A stretch of DNA of 64,000 nucleotides from Streptomyces sp. RB17 (GCF_009604455.1 NZ_WEGL01000009.1:372001-436000), one strand, 5' to 3'. Shown: positions 7,271 to 20,892, counted from the stretch's first letter. Numbers and translations are program-made. Notes: a model not told the origin generated them from the sequence alone.

Positions 7271-8557
7271 ATGAGCAAGATCCTGATCCGTGGTGCGAAG
7301 GTGCTCGGCGGCGAGCCGCAGGACGTGCTGATCGACGGCGGGACGATCGCCGAGGTGGGCACCGGTCTCAGCGCCGAGGGCGCCGAGACCGTGGAGGCGT
7401 CCGGCAAGGTGCTGCTCCCCGGCCTGGTCGACCTGCACACCCACCTGCGCGAGCCGGGCCGCGAGGACTCCGAGACGGTCCTGACCGGCACCCGCGCGGC
7501 GGCGTCCGGCGGCTACACGGCCGTCTTCGCCATGGCCAACACCTTCCCCGTCGCCGACACCGCCGGTGTGGTCGAGCAGGTCTGGCGGCTCGGCAAGGAG
7601 CACGGCTACTGCGACGTGCAGCCCATCGGTGCCGTCACCGTCGGCCTGGAGGGCAGGAAGCTCGCCGAGCTGGGCGCGATGCACGAGTCGGCCGCCGGGG
7701 TCACCGTCTTCTCCGACGACGGCAAGTGCGTGGACGACGCGGTGATCATGCGCCGCGCGCTGGAGTACGTGAAGGCCTTCGGCGGAGTCGTCGCCCAGCA
7801 TGCCCAGGAGCCGCGGCTGACCGAGGGCGCCCAGATGAACGAGGGCGTCGTCTCCGCCGAGCTGGGCCTGGGCGGCTGGCCGGCCGTCGCCGAGGAGTCG
7901 ATCATCGCGCGGGACGTGCTGCTCGCCGAGCACGTCGGCTCCCGCGTGCACATCTGCCACCTGTCGACCGCCGGGTCCGTGGAGATCGTCCGCTGGGCCA
8001 AGTCGCGCGGCATCGACGTCACCGCCGAGGTCACCCCGCACCACCTGCTCCTCACCGACGAGCTGGTGCGCACGTACAACCCCGTCTACAAGGTCAACCC
8101 GCCGCTGCGCACCCAGCGCGACGTGCACGCGCTGCGCGAGGCCCTGGCCGACGGCACGATCGACATCGTCGCCACCGACCACGCCCCGCACCCGCACGAG
8201 GACAAGGACTGCGAGTGGGCCGCCGCCGCCATGGGCATGGTGGGCCTGGAGACCGCGCTGTCGGTGGTCCAGGAGACCATGGTCGACACGGGCCTGCTGG
8301 ACTGGGCTGGCGTCGCCGACCGGATGTCCGTCAAGCCCGCGCAGATCGGACAGGCCACCGGACACGGCCGTCCCGTCTCGGCTGGTGAGCCCGCCAACCT
8401 CACCCTCGTCGACACGGCATACCGTGGCCAGGTGGACCCCGCGGGCTTCGCCTCGCGCAGCCGCAACACCCCGTACGAGGGTCGTGAGCTGCCGGGCCGT
8501 GTGACGCACACGTGGCTGCGGGGCAAGGCCACGCTCGTCGACGGGAAGCTCACGTGA
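7271..8557 (+). CDS. pyrC: Dihydroorotase
   Basis: This type I (class with HxH in a long amidohydrolase) dihydroorotase closes carbamoyl aspartate to dihydroorotate. Metal ligands are visible in VDLHTHLREPG, in HICHLST and in ATDHAPH. The 428 residues match the family. The ATG at 7271 follows GAGGAG at the end of pyrB; the longer open frame upstream lies inside pyrB in another frame and was not used. The stop overlaps the next start as GTGA. Confidence 0.96.
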   Translation: MSKILIRGAKVLGGEPQDVLIDGGTIAEVGTGLSAEGAETVEASGKVLLPGLVDLHTHLREPGREDSETVLTGTRAAASGGYTAVFAMANTFPVADTAGVVEQVWRLGKEHGYCDVQPIGAVTVGLEGRKLAELGAMHESAAGVTVFSDDGKCVDDAVIMRRALEYVKAFGGVVAQHAQEPRLTEGAQMNEGVVSAELGLGGWPAVAEESIIARDVLLAEHVGSRVHICHLSTAGSVEIVRWAKSRGIDVTAEVTPHHLLLTDELVRTYNPVYKVNPPLRTQRDVHALREALADGTIDIVATDHAPHPHEDKDCEWAAAAMGMVGLETALSVVQETMVDTGLLDWAGVADRMSVKPAQIGQATGHGRPVSAGEPANLTLVDTAYRGQVDPAGFASRSRNTPYEGRELPGRVTHTWLRGKATLVDGKLT

Positions 8558-9114
8558 CACCTGTAATCCTGCTGGCGGCGGCCAAGAAGTCGGCCGACGT
8601 CACCAACTGGCCGGCCCGCATCGGCTGGCTCGTCGGACTCCTGCTCTTCATCGCGCTCGTCTACTGGCTGATGCGCGAGGGCTGGAAGTGGCGCGGCACC
8701 CTCCAGAGCGACCTGCCCGCGCCGCCCGGCGCGCCGGAGGAGACCGGCCCGGCCAGACTGAGCATGAGCGGCCGCTACCACGGCTCCACCACGGCCGGCC
8801 AGTGGCTGGACCGCATCGTGGCCCACGGCCTGGGCACCCGCAGTCGGGCCGAGCTCACCCTGACCGACGAGGGGCTGGAGGTCGAGCGTCCCGGAGCGAG
8901 CGACTTCTTCGTCCCGACCGCCGCACTGCGCGGGGCCCGGCTGGACAAGGGCATCGCCGGCAAGGTCCTCACCGAGGGCGGACTGCTGGTGGTGACCTGG
9001 GCGCTCGGCGACAAGCTGATCGACTCCGGCTTCCGCTCCGACCACGCGGCCGAGCACACCGAGTGGGTCGACACCCTGAACCACATGATCAACGACACGG
9101 AAGGCGCACGATGA
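8554..9114 (+). CDS. Membrane-anchored PH-like protein of the pyr cluster, function unknown
   Basis: This 186-residue protein has one N-terminal membrane helix (WLVGLLLFIALVYWLM, about residues 25-40). A cytosolic domain follows that contains LERPGASDFFVPTAALRGAR-like strands, recalling bacterial PH domains. The GTG start overlaps the pyrC stop (GTGA) and the stop overlaps the carA start (ATGA), so it is locked into the operon. That position is conserved in Streptomyces, but its role in pyrimidine synthesis is unknown. It is not an enzyme by any motif I can see. A similar small membrane protein follows hisG (63207-63671). Confidence 0.75.
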   Translation: MTPVILLAAAKKSADVTNWPARIGWLVGLLLFIALVYWLMREGWKWRGTLQSDLPAPPGAPEETGPARLSMSGRYHGSTTAGQWLDRIVAHGLGTRSRAELTLTDEGLEVERPGASDFFVPTAALRGARLDKGIAGKVLTEGGLLVVTWALGDKLIDSGFRSDHAAEHTEWVDTLNHMINDTEGAR

Positions 9115-10245
9115 CGACCTCCACAAGGGGAGCCGCCAGGGTTCCCGCCGTACTCGTCCTGGAGGACGGCCGCACCTTCCGCGGCCGTGCCTACGGGGCG
9201 GTGGGGGAGACCTTCGGCGAGGCCGTGTTCTCCACCGGTATGACCGGCTACCAGGAGACCCTGACCGACCCGTCGTACGACCGCCAGATCGTCGTCGCGA
9301 CCGCCCCGCAGATCGGCAACACCGGCTGGAACGACGAGGACGACGAGTCGGGCCGCATCTGGGTCTCCGGCTATGTGGTGCGCGACCCCGCGCGCGTGCC
9401 GTCCAACTGGCGCGCCAAGCGCTCCCTGGACGACGAGCTGGAGCGGCAGGGCGTGGTCGGCATCTCCGGCATCGACACCCGGGCCCTCACCCGCCATCTG
9501 CGCGAGCGCGGCTCGATGCGCGCCGGCATCTTCTCCGGCGAGGCGATCGCCGCCGAGTCCGAACTCCTCACGCGCGTGCTGGCCCAGCCGCACATGAAGG
9601 GCGCGAGCCTCTACGAGGAGGTCGCGACCCAGGAGGCGTACGTCGTCCCCGCGATCGGCGAGAAGCGCTTCACCGTCGCCGCGATCGACCTCGGCATCAA
9701 GGGCATGACCCCGCACCGCATGGCCGAGCGCGGCATCGAGGTCCACGTCCTGCCCGCGACCGCCACGGCCGACGAGCTCTACGCCGTCAATCCGGACGGC
9801 GTGTTCTTCTCCAACGGCCCGGGCGACCCGGCGACCGCCGACGGGCCGGTGGCCCTGATGACCGCCGTCCTGGAGCGGAGGACGCCGCTGTTCGGCATCT
9901 GCTTCGGAAACCAGATCCTCGGCCGCGCCCTCGGCTTCGGCACCTACAAGCTGAAGTACGGCCACCGGGGCATCAACCAGCCGGTCCAGGACCGTACGAC
10001 CGGCAAGGTCGAGGTCACCGCGCACAACCACGGCTTCGCCGTGGACGCGCCGCTCGACAAGGTCAGCGACACGAAGTTCGGCCGCGCCGAGGTCTCGCAC
10101 GTCTGCCTGAACGACGACGTCGTGGAGGGGCTGCAGCTGCTCGACCAGCCGGCCTTCTCCGTCCAGTACCACCCCGAAGCGGCAGCGGGTCCGCACGACG
10201 CCGCCTACCTGTTCGACCGCTTCGTCTCCCTGATGGAGGGCCAGC

Positions 10246-10253
<8 letters not shown>
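9111..10253 (+). CDS. carA: Carbamoyl-phosphate synthase small subunit
   Basis: CarA hydrolyses glutamine and passes ammonia to CarB. The class I glutamine amidotransferase nucleophile is in FGICFGNQ, and the His/Glu pair is in VQYHPEAAAGPHD. The N-terminal CarA-specific domain starts VLEDGRTFRGRAYGAVGET. The ATG at 9111 overlaps the previous stop by 4 nt; carB starts 8 nt before the carA stop. Confidence 0.97.
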
Positions 10254-13554
<3,301 letters not shown>

Positions 13555-13561
13555 CAGCCCT

Positions 13562-13591
13562 GAGGGGGACACCGGGAACGGTGTCCCCCTC
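13562..13591 (+). terminator. Hairpin between carB and pyrD
   Basis: A perfect 12-bp stem (13562-13573 with 13580-13591) closes a 6-nt loop, GGGAAC. It is 7 nt after the carB stop and just before the pyrD ribosome site (ACGAGG). There is only a weak T stretch, so it may be a partial terminator or an mRNA-stabilising end rather than a full stop. Confidence 0.6.
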
Positions 13592-13605
13592 TTCACGAGG
13601 ACACC

Positions 13606-14708
<1,103 letters not shown>

Positions 14709-14712
<4 letters not shown>

Positions 14713-15554
14713 CCTCGTACGAGCCCTTCGGCGCCCGGCTGCGCCGCGCCATGGACGAGCGCGGCCCGCTGTGCGTCGGCATCGACCCGCACGCGTCCCT
14801 GCTCGCCGAGTGGGGCCTGAACGACGACGTGGCCGGTCTGGAGCGGTTCAGCCGCACGGTCGTCGAGGCGGTGGCCGACCGGGTCGCCGTGATGAAGCCG
14901 CAGAGCGCCTTTTTCGAGCGCTTCGGCTCCCGTGGCGTCGCCGTGCTGGAGACGGTCGTCCAGGAGGCGCGCGGAGCCGGCACCCTCGTCGTGATGGACG
15001 CCAAGCGCGGCGACATCGGCTCGACCATGGCCGGGTACGCCGAGGCGTACCTGCACAAGGACGCGCCGCTGTTCTCCGACGCGCTGACCGTCTCGCCGTA
15101 CCTCGGCTACGGCTCGCTCAGCCCGGCCGTCGCACTGGCCCGGGAGAGCGGCGCCGGCCTGTTCGTGCTGGCGCTGACCTCCAACCCCGAGGGTCCCGAG
15201 GTCCAGCACGCGGTCCGCGCCGACGGCCGGACCGTGGGCGCGACCATGCTGGCCCACCTGGCCGCCGAGAACGCGGGGGAGGAGCCGCTGGGCTCCTTCG
15301 GCGCCGTCGTCGGCGCCACGGTCGGCGAGCTGTCGTCGTACGACCTCGCCATCAACGGCCCGCTCCTCGCGCCCGGCGTCGGGGCGCAGGGGGCGACCGC
15401 GGCCGACCTTCCCAGGGTGTTCGGGTCGGCGGTGCGCAACGTCGTGCCGAACGTCAGCCGGGGCGTGCTGCGGCACGGGCCCGAGGTGGGGGCCCTGCGG
15501 GCGTCCGCGGAGCGCTTCGCGGAGGAGATCCGGGCAGCCGTCGCGGGTGCCTGA
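14709..15554 (+). CDS. pyrF: Orotidine 5'-phosphate decarboxylase (type 2)
   Basis: It decarboxylates OMP to UMP, the last step of the pathway. The type 2 (actinobacterial) signature VMDAKRGDIGSTMAGYAEAY carries the catalytic Lys-Asp pair. The start of the barrel, LCVGIDPHASLLAEWGL, is also typical. The 281-residue length fits. This gene ends the pyrimidine cluster. Confidence 0.96.
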
Positions 15555-15821
15555 GCCCTCCTCGGGGCCCTCGGAGAACGGCGGCGCGGCGACTTGAGTG
15601 TGAATACATCCTCAAATCGGGGGCATTATGTCTGAAATGTCCGGCCTGGCGGAGGCTGACCAGGACTTTTCCGCTGTTCTCGCTGACTCTGGCGGACTTG
15701 ACCGCTAGTCTCCGAGCAGAGTGAACGGGCGAAGCGTGTTGCTCGTAGCTCCCCAGGTGTGGGGCGACTAGGTTCCTCACCGGTCCGTATCCGACAGTTC
15801 GACATCCGAGGTGACGTAGGC

Positions 15822-16145
15822 GTGGCTCTTCCGCCCCTTACCCCCGAACAGCGCGCAGCCGCGCTCGAAAAGGCCGCCGCGGCTCGCCGGGAGCGGGCCG
15901 AGGTCAAGAATCGACTCAAGCACTCCGGCGCCTCCCTGCACGAGGTCATCAAGCAGGGCCAGGAGAACGACGTCATCGGCAAGATGAAGGTCTCCGCGCT
16001 GCTCGAGTCGCTGCCGGGCGTGGGCAAGGTCCGCGCCAAGCAGATCATGGAGCGTCTGGGCATCTCCGAGAGCCGCCGCGTGCGCGGTCTCGGTTCCAAC
16101 CAGATCGCTTCCCTGGAGCGTGAGTTCGGCAGCACCGGCTCCTGA
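15822..16145 (+). CDS. mihF: Actinobacterial integration host factor (mIHF/sIHF)
   Basis: This nucleoid protein binds and bends DNA without sequence specificity and supports phage integration and development. The predicted 107 residues equal the length of Streptomyces sIHF. An N-terminal helix rich in Ala/Arg/Glu precedes a helix-two-turn-helix fold containing LLESLPGVGKVRAKQIMERL. The GTG at 15822 is chosen because homologues start MALPPLTPEQR; the upstream open frame has no homology. About 270 nt of leader separate it from pyrF. Confidence 0.95.
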   Translation: MALPPLTPEQRAAALEKAAAARRERAEVKNRLKHSGASLHEVIKQGQENDVIGKMKVSALLESLPGVGKVRAKQIMERLGISESRRVRGLGSNQIASLEREFGSTGS

Positions 16146-16218
16146 GGCCGTCCTCCCGGTACAGGGGAAGGCGGACCGGGAGTCCCGGGCACTCCGGGAT
16201 TGCTGGAATAATCGCTGC

Positions 16219-16776
16219 ATGAGTGAACGTCCGCGGCTGACCGTGCTCTCCGGCCCCTCGGGGGTCGGCAAGAGCACGGTCGTCGCCCATATGCGCAAGG
16301 AACACCCCGAGGTCTGGCTCTCGGTGTCGGCCACCACCCGCAGGCCGCGCCCCGGCGAGAAGCACGGAGTCCACTACTTCTTCGTCACCGACGAGGAGAT
16401 GGACAAGCTGATCGCCAACGGCGAGCTGCTGGAGTGGGCCGAGTTCGCCGGCAACCGCTACGGCACGCCCCGCGCGGCCGTGCTGGAGCGGCTGGAGAAG
16501 GGCGAGCCGGTGCTGCTGGAGATCGACCTCCAGGGCGCCCGGCAGGTCCGAGAGTCGATGTCCGACGCCCGGCTGGTGTTCCTGGCTCCACCCTCCTGGG
16601 AGGAGCTGGTGCGCAGGCTGACCGGCCGGGGCACCGAGCCGCCCGAGGTCATCGAGCGCCGCCTGGAGGCGGCCAGGACCGAGCTGGCGGCCGAGCCGGA
16701 GTTCGACACGACCTTGGTCAACACCTCCGTCGAGGACGTGGCTCGCGAGCTGCTAGCCTTGATGGATGTTGTGTGA
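16219..16776 (+). CDS. gmk: Guanylate kinase
   Basis: It phosphorylates GMP to GDP. The P-loop GPSGVGKST is at about residues 12-20, and GMP-binding residues are in SVSATTRRPRPGE and GVHYFFV. The ATG at 16219 gives a 185-residue protein starting MSERPRLTVLSGPSG. No Shine-Dalgarno sequence precedes it, so the mRNA may be leaderless or coupled to mihF. rpoZ follows after about 50 nt. Confidence 0.97.
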   Translation: MSERPRLTVLSGPSGVGKSTVVAHMRKEHPEVWLSVSATTRRPRPGEKHGVHYFFVTDEEMDKLIANGELLEWAEFAGNRYGTPRAAVLERLEKGEPVLLEIDLQGARQVRESMSDARLVFLAPPSWEELVRRLTGRGTEPPEVIERRLEAARTELAAEPEFDTTLVNTSVEDVARELLALMDVV

Positions 16777-16798
16777 TCACGAGTGTGTGATCACGATG
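16771..16798. promoter_or_regulatory. Tandem TGATCA-centred repeats before rpoZ
   Basis: GTGTGATCACGAGT (16771-16784) is followed directly by GTGTGATCACGATG (16785-16798). The first copy covers the gmk stop codon. Each contains the palindrome GTGATCAC. The arrangement looks like a double operator or promoter-proximal site for rpoZ; the binding protein is unknown. Confidence 0.4.
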
Positions 16799-16827
16799 AT
16801 CTTTTCCCACCCATCGGAAGGTAGAGC

Positions 16828-17100
16828 GTGTCCTCTTCCATCACCGCGCCCGAGGGCATCATCAACCCGCCGATCGACGAGCTTCTCGAGGCCACCGACT
16901 CGAAGTACAGCCTCGTGATCTACGCGGCAAAGCGTGCCCGCCAGATCAACGCGTACTACTCGCAGCTCGGCGAGGGCCTCCTCGAGTACGTCGGTCCGCT
17001 CGTCGACACCCACGTCCACGAGAAGCCGCTCTCGATCGCCCTGCGTGAGATCAACGCGGGTCTGCTGACCTCCGAGGCCGTCGAGGGCCCCGTCCAGTAG
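16828..17100 (+). CDS. rpoZ: RNA polymerase omega subunit
   Basis: Omega helps fold and assemble the beta' subunit; in Streptomyces its loss affects development. The 90-residue protein has the signature KYSLVIYAAKRARQIN at about 29-44. Its position after gmk is the conserved order in many bacteria. GGAAGG precedes the GTG start. A terminator follows at 17149. Confidence 0.96.
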   Translation: MSSSITAPEGIINPPIDELLEATDSKYSLVIYAAKRARQINAYYSQLGEGLLEYVGPLVDTHVHEKPLSIALREINAGLLTSEAVEGPVQ

Positions 17101-17148
17101 CACCGCGGAGTACTGCGCAGTAGTACTTTCAGACTGCGAACGATTTAT

Positions 17149-17183
17149 CCACAGGCCCGGCAGTCACTCTGCCGGGCCTGTGG
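17149..17183 (+). terminator. Terminator after rpoZ
   Basis: A perfect 15-bp stem (17149-17163 with 17169-17183) has the 5-nt loop TCACT. It lies about 50 nt after the rpoZ stop and about 40 nt before coaBC. A separate 12-bp palindrome TACTGCGCAGTA at 17111-17122 sits between the stop and this hairpin. Confidence 0.75.
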
Positions 17184-17225
17184 TGTGTCATGGGTGTTGC
17201 AGGGTTCCTAGTCCGGGGAGTGAGC

Positions 17226-18428
17226 GTGGACAAGCCGAAGGTCGTTCTGGGGGTCAGCGGCGGCATCGCCGCCTACAAGGCCTGTGAGCTGCTGAGAAGG
17301 TTCACGGAGTCGGGCCACGACGTCCGCGTGGTGCCCACCGCCTCCGCGCTGCACTTCGTCGGCGCCGCCACCTGGTCCGCCCTGTCCGGCAACCCCGTCT
17401 CGACGGAGGTCTGGGACGCCGTCCATGAGGTCCCGCACGTCCGCATCGGCCAGCACGCCGACCTGGTGGTCGTCGCACCCGCCACCGCCGACATGCTCGC
17501 CAAGGCCGCCCACGGCCTCGCCGACGACCTGCTGACGAACACGCTCCTGACCGCCCGCTGCCCGGTGGTCTTCGCACCCGCCATGCACACCGAGATGTGG
17601 GAGCACCCGGCCACCCAGGAGAACGTGGCCACGCTGCGCCGGCGCGGCGCCGTCGTCATCGAGCCCGCGGTCGGCCGGCTCACCGGCGTCGACACCGGCA
17701 AGGGCCGGCTGCCCGACCCGGTGGAGATCTTCGAGGTCTGCCGCCGGGTGCTGGCCCGCGGCATCGCCGAGCCCGACCTCGAAGGGCGGCACGTCGTCGT
17801 CTCCGCCGGCGGCACCCGCGAGCCGCTCGACCCGGTCCGCTTCCTCGGCAACCGCTCCTCCGGCAAGCAGGGCTACGCCCTCGCCCGCACCGCCGCCGCC
17901 CGCGGCGCCCGGGTCACCCTGATCGCGGCCAACACCGGCCTGCCCGACCCGGCGGGCGTGGACGTCGTGCCGGTCGGCACGGCCGTCCAACTGCGCGAGG
18001 CCGTCCTGAAGGCGGCGGCGGACGCCGACGCGGTCGTCATGGCCGCCGCGGTCGCCGACTTCCGGCCGGCCGCCTACGCCACCGGCAAGATCAAGAAGAG
18101 GGACGGCCAGGACCCCGACCCGATCGTCCTGGTGCGCAATCCGGACATCCTCGCGGAGATCTCGGCCGAGCGTGCCCGCCCCGGCCAGGTGGTCGTCGGC
18201 TTCGCCGCCGAGACCGACGACGTCCTCGCCAACGGCCGCACCAAGCTCGCCCGCAAGGGCTGTGACCTGCTCGTGGTCAACGAGGTGGGGGAGCGCAAGA
18301 CGTTCGGCTCCGAGGAGAACGAGGCCGTGGTGCTGGGCGCCGACGGCAGCGAGACGCCCGTGCCGTACGGTCCGAAGGAGGCCCTGGCCGACACCGTCTG
18401 GGACCTGGTCGCACCGCGTCTGGGCTGA
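17226..18428 (+). CDS. coaBC: Bifunctional phosphopantothenoylcysteine decarboxylase / synthetase
   Basis: It makes 4'-phosphopantetheine, the core of coenzyme A. The N-terminal CoaC flavoprotein half begins VVLGVSGGIAAYKACELLR and contains the active-site His region. The C-terminal CoaB half starts near residue 180 (GGTREPLDPVRFLGNRSSGK) and binds CTP. The GTG at 17226 is chosen because GGGGAG lies 6 nt upstream; an ATG at 17190 would add 12 residues. Total 400 residues, usual for the fusion. Confidence 0.95.
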   Translation: MDKPKVVLGVSGGIAAYKACELLRRFTESGHDVRVVPTASALHFVGAATWSALSGNPVSTEVWDAVHEVPHVRIGQHADLVVVAPATADMLAKAAHGLADDLLTNTLLTARCPVVFAPAMHTEMWEHPATQENVATLRRRGAVVIEPAVGRLTGVDTGKGRLPDPVEIFEVCRRVLARGIAEPDLEGRHVVVSAGGTREPLDPVRFLGNRSSGKQGYALARTAAARGARVTLIAANTGLPDPAGVDVVPVGTAVQLREAVLKAAADADAVVMAAAVADFRPAAYATGKIKKRDGQDPDPIVLVRNPDILAEISAERARPGQVVVGFAAETDDVLANGRTKLARKGCDLLVVNEVGERKTFGSEENEAVVLGADGSETPVPYGPKEALADTVWDLVAPRLG

Positions 18429-18668
18429 TGTCCGGGCGACCTCGGCGGCGGGTTCACGCCACGCCGAATAGGGGTGTGGCGCCCCTGGCCAAGGTCGCCC
18501 GGCATTGTGCAGAATGCCCGTGCCGCAGGTCACAGCACTCCCGAGAGGCGAGACGGGTGACCCATCGGCCGAGTGCGACCGATAAACTGTTCACGGTCGA
18601 CGCCGGGCGCAGCCCCGCGCGTCGCCGCAAATGATCAGCCAGCAGCCGCTGCAACCACAGGGAGCGTT

Positions 18669-19877
18669 GTGTCCCGTCGCCTGTTCACCTCGGAGTCCGT
18701 GACCGAGGGTCACCCCGACAAGATCGCTGACCAGATCAGCGACACCATTCTCGACGCGCTTCTGCGCGAGGACCCGACCTCCCGGGTCGCCGTCGAGACG
18801 CTGATCACCACCGGCCTGGTGCACGTGGCCGGCGAGGTGACGACCAAGGCCTACGCGGACATCGCGACCCTGGTCCGCAACAAGATCCTCGAGATCGGCT
18901 ACGACTCCTCCAAGAAGGGCTTCGACGGCGCCTCCTGCGGTGTGTCCGTGTCCATCGGCGCGCAGTCCCCGGACATCGCGCAGGGCGTGGACACGGCTTA
19001 CGAGACCCGTGTCGAGGGCGACGACGACGAACTGGACAAGCAGGGCGCCGGCGACCAGGGCCTGATGTTCGGCTACGCGTCGGACGAGACGCCGACCCTG
19101 ATGCCGCTGCCGATCTTCCTGGCGCACCGCCTGTCGAAGCGCCTGTCCGAGGTCCGCAAGAACGGCACGATCCCCTACCTGCGCCCGGACGGAAAGACGC
19201 AGGTCACCATCGAGTACGACGGCGACAAGGCCGTCCGCCTCGACACGGTGGTGGTCTCCTCGCAGCACGCCTCCGACATCGACCTGGAGTCGCTGCTGGC
19301 GCCCGACATCCGCGAGTTCGTCGTGGAGCCCGAGCTGAAGGCGCTCCTGGACGAGGGCATCAAGCTGGACACCGAGGGCTACCGCCTGCTGGTCAACCCG
19401 ACCGGCCGCTTCGAGATCGGCGGCCCGATGGGCGACGCCGGCCTGACCGGCCGCAAGATCATCATCGACACCTACGGCGGCATGGCCCGCCACGGCGGCG
19501 GCGCCTTCTCCGGCAAGGACCCGTCCAAGGTGGACCGCTCGGCCGCGTACGCGATGCGCTGGGTCGCCAAGAACGTGGTGGCGGCCGGCCTGGCCTCCCG
19601 CTGCGAGGTCCAGGTCGCCTACGCCATCGGCAAGGCCGAGCCGGTGGGTCTGTTCGTGGAGACGTTCGGCACCGCCAAGGTCGACGCCGAGAAGATCGAG
19701 AAGGCGATCGACGAGGTCTTCGACCTCCGCCCCGCCGCGATCATCCGCGACCTCGACCTGCTGCGCCCGATCTACGCCCAGACGGCCGCCTACGGCCACT
19801 TCGGCCGCGAGCTGCCCGACTTCACCTGGGAGCGCACGGACCGCGTGGACGCCCTGCGCGCCGCCGTGGGCCTGTAG
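18669..19877 (+). CDS. metK: S-adenosylmethionine synthetase
   Basis: It makes SAM from methionine and ATP and is a cytosolic tetramer. Signatures include TEGHPDKIADQISD at the N-terminus, GAGDQGLMFGYA in the middle and GGGAFSGKDPSKVDRSAAY near 270. The GTG at 18669 gives MSRRLFTSESVTEGHPDK, the normal N-terminus, and GGGAGCG precedes it. I looked for a SAM riboswitch in the 240-nt leader and saw none. A strong hairpin follows the stop. Confidence 0.97.
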   Translation: MSRRLFTSESVTEGHPDKIADQISDTILDALLREDPTSRVAVETLITTGLVHVAGEVTTKAYADIATLVRNKILEIGYDSSKKGFDGASCGVSVSIGAQSPDIAQGVDTAYETRVEGDDDELDKQGAGDQGLMFGYASDETPTLMPLPIFLAHRLSKRLSEVRKNGTIPYLRPDGKTQVTIEYDGDKAVRLDTVVVSSQHASDIDLESLLAPDIREFVVEPELKALLDEGIKLDTEGYRLLVNPTGRFEIGGPMGDAGLTGRKIIIDTYGGMARHGGGAFSGKDPSKVDRSAAYAMRWVAKNVVAAGLASRCEVQVAYAIGKAEPVGLFVETFGTAKVDAEKIEKAIDEVFDLRPAAIIRDLDLLRPIYAQTAAYGHFGRELPDFTWERTDRVDALRAAVGL

Positions 19878-20668
19878 AGCCCGACCATCCTGCTCGCCGA
19901 GGCCCGGTTCCCCTTCACGGGGGGCCGGGCCTCGGCGTGCCGGGGATCAGCCGGCCGGCGCCCGTCCGGTCCGCCCAGGTCGTCGACGTGCACCAGGCCC
20001 TCCACGTCCTGGGCGATGCGGACGAAGGCGCCGAAGGGGAGCGTCTTGGTCACCGGGCCCCCCGCGATGCCCCCGACGCCCATGGCGAGCCGGTCCCGGG
20101 GGTCCGGCTGGGGGGCCTTGAGCGAGAGCGAGACCTGGCCCTGCCGGGTGTCCGCGACCAGCACCTCGCCGGTGATGTGCTGCCCCGGCCACACCACCTC
20201 AGCCGGATGATCGCAGCGCGACCACGACAGCTCCGGGACACGGACGAAACCGGTTCCGTCGAGGACCGGGTGCGCGGGCTCGCCGTCGATCCGCACGAAG
20301 ACGCCGAAGGAGTGCACCGAGGACGCCGTCCCCGTGAGCACGCTTCCGTGCTCGATGCCGAGCAGGAAGCGGCGCAGTGGCTCGCACTCGCAGGCCTTCG
20401 CGGACAGCAGGACCCGGCCCTGTCCGTCCGCCCCCACCACCTCGCCCGTGATCCGCTGCCCCGTGCCAAAGATCTCCGACGGGTGCTCCACCCGGCGCCA
20501 GGACAGCTCGTGCCGGGGGACGCGGCCGGACGGGACGTCCGGGTCGTCGTCCAGTCGTACGACCACGTCGTCCCCGTCGAATCCGACAACGGTGCCGGAC
20601 CTCACCTCCCCACGGACGGCCAGGCGGTGCCCTAGGCGTTCCAGCGGGTCCGGTGTCGGCTCGGTCAT
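19790..20668 (-). CDS. S1 RNA-binding-domain protein with a suspicious C-terminal extension
   Basis: The 292-residue product has three S1-like OB-fold repeats. They are seen as GEVRSGTVVGFDGDDVVVRL, HGSVLTGTASSVHSFGVFVR and GGPVTKTLPFGAFVRIAQDV. This pattern is that of ribosomal protein S1-like RNA binders. After VEGLVHVDDL (about residue 228) the sequence loses S1 character. It then reads through the metK terminator and 88 nt into metK on the opposite strand. A neighbouring frame ends with a stop at 19947, next to the hairpin, so a one-base shift would give a natural end. RNA binding is likely; the target is unknown. Confidence 0.75.
   Translation of the reverse strand: MTEPTPDPLERLGHRLAVRGEVRSGTVVGFDGDDVVVRLDDDPDVPSGRVPRHELSWRRVEHPSEIFGTGQRITGEVVGADGQGRVLLSAKACECEPLRRFLLGIEHGSVLTGTASSVHSFGVFVRIDGEPAHPVLDGTGFVRVPELSWSRCDHPAEVVWPGQHITGEVLVADTRQGQVSLSLKAPQPDPRDRLAMGVGGIAGGPVTKTLPFGAFVRIAQDVEGLVHVDDLGGPDGRRPADPRHAEARPPVKGNRASASRMVGLYRPTAARRASTRSVRSQVKSGSSRPKWP
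19895..19937. terminator. Terminator after metK, shared with the convergent S1 gene
   Basis: A perfect 13-bp stem (19895-19907 with 19925-19937) continues inward as a CCCC/GGGG pairing around TTCAC. It starts 17 nt after the metK stop. On the other strand it falls inside the extended 3' end of the S1-domain ORF, which is unusual and discussed there. Confidence 0.8.
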
Positions 20669-20892
20669 GGCCGCGAGCCCAGGCCCGCCGTTCCGCCCCC
20701 GGTGCCGAATTGACTGGCGGGCCCGGCCCGGCGGTGCCTACCCTGACGCCGTCGGCGCCGCCCGGTGCGAAGGCCGCGGTTACTTCGTGGAGTGCGCCCT
20801 GCGGGGCGTGCGGTGAAGCTGAATCCGTACCGCTGCCGATCCGGATCTCGGGCGGGCGTCGGTTGTCAGCGCCGTTTGGTAAGAATGCAAAC

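Noticed and set aside
15597..15812. Small gene or promoter pair between pyrF and mihF
   Set aside because: TTGACC at 15698 has no acceptable -10 at normal spacing, and no short frame shows a ribosome site with plausible coding pattern.
18429..18668. SAM riboswitch upstream of metK
   Set aside because: I found none of the SAM-I, SAM-II or SAM-IV core motifs in the leader.
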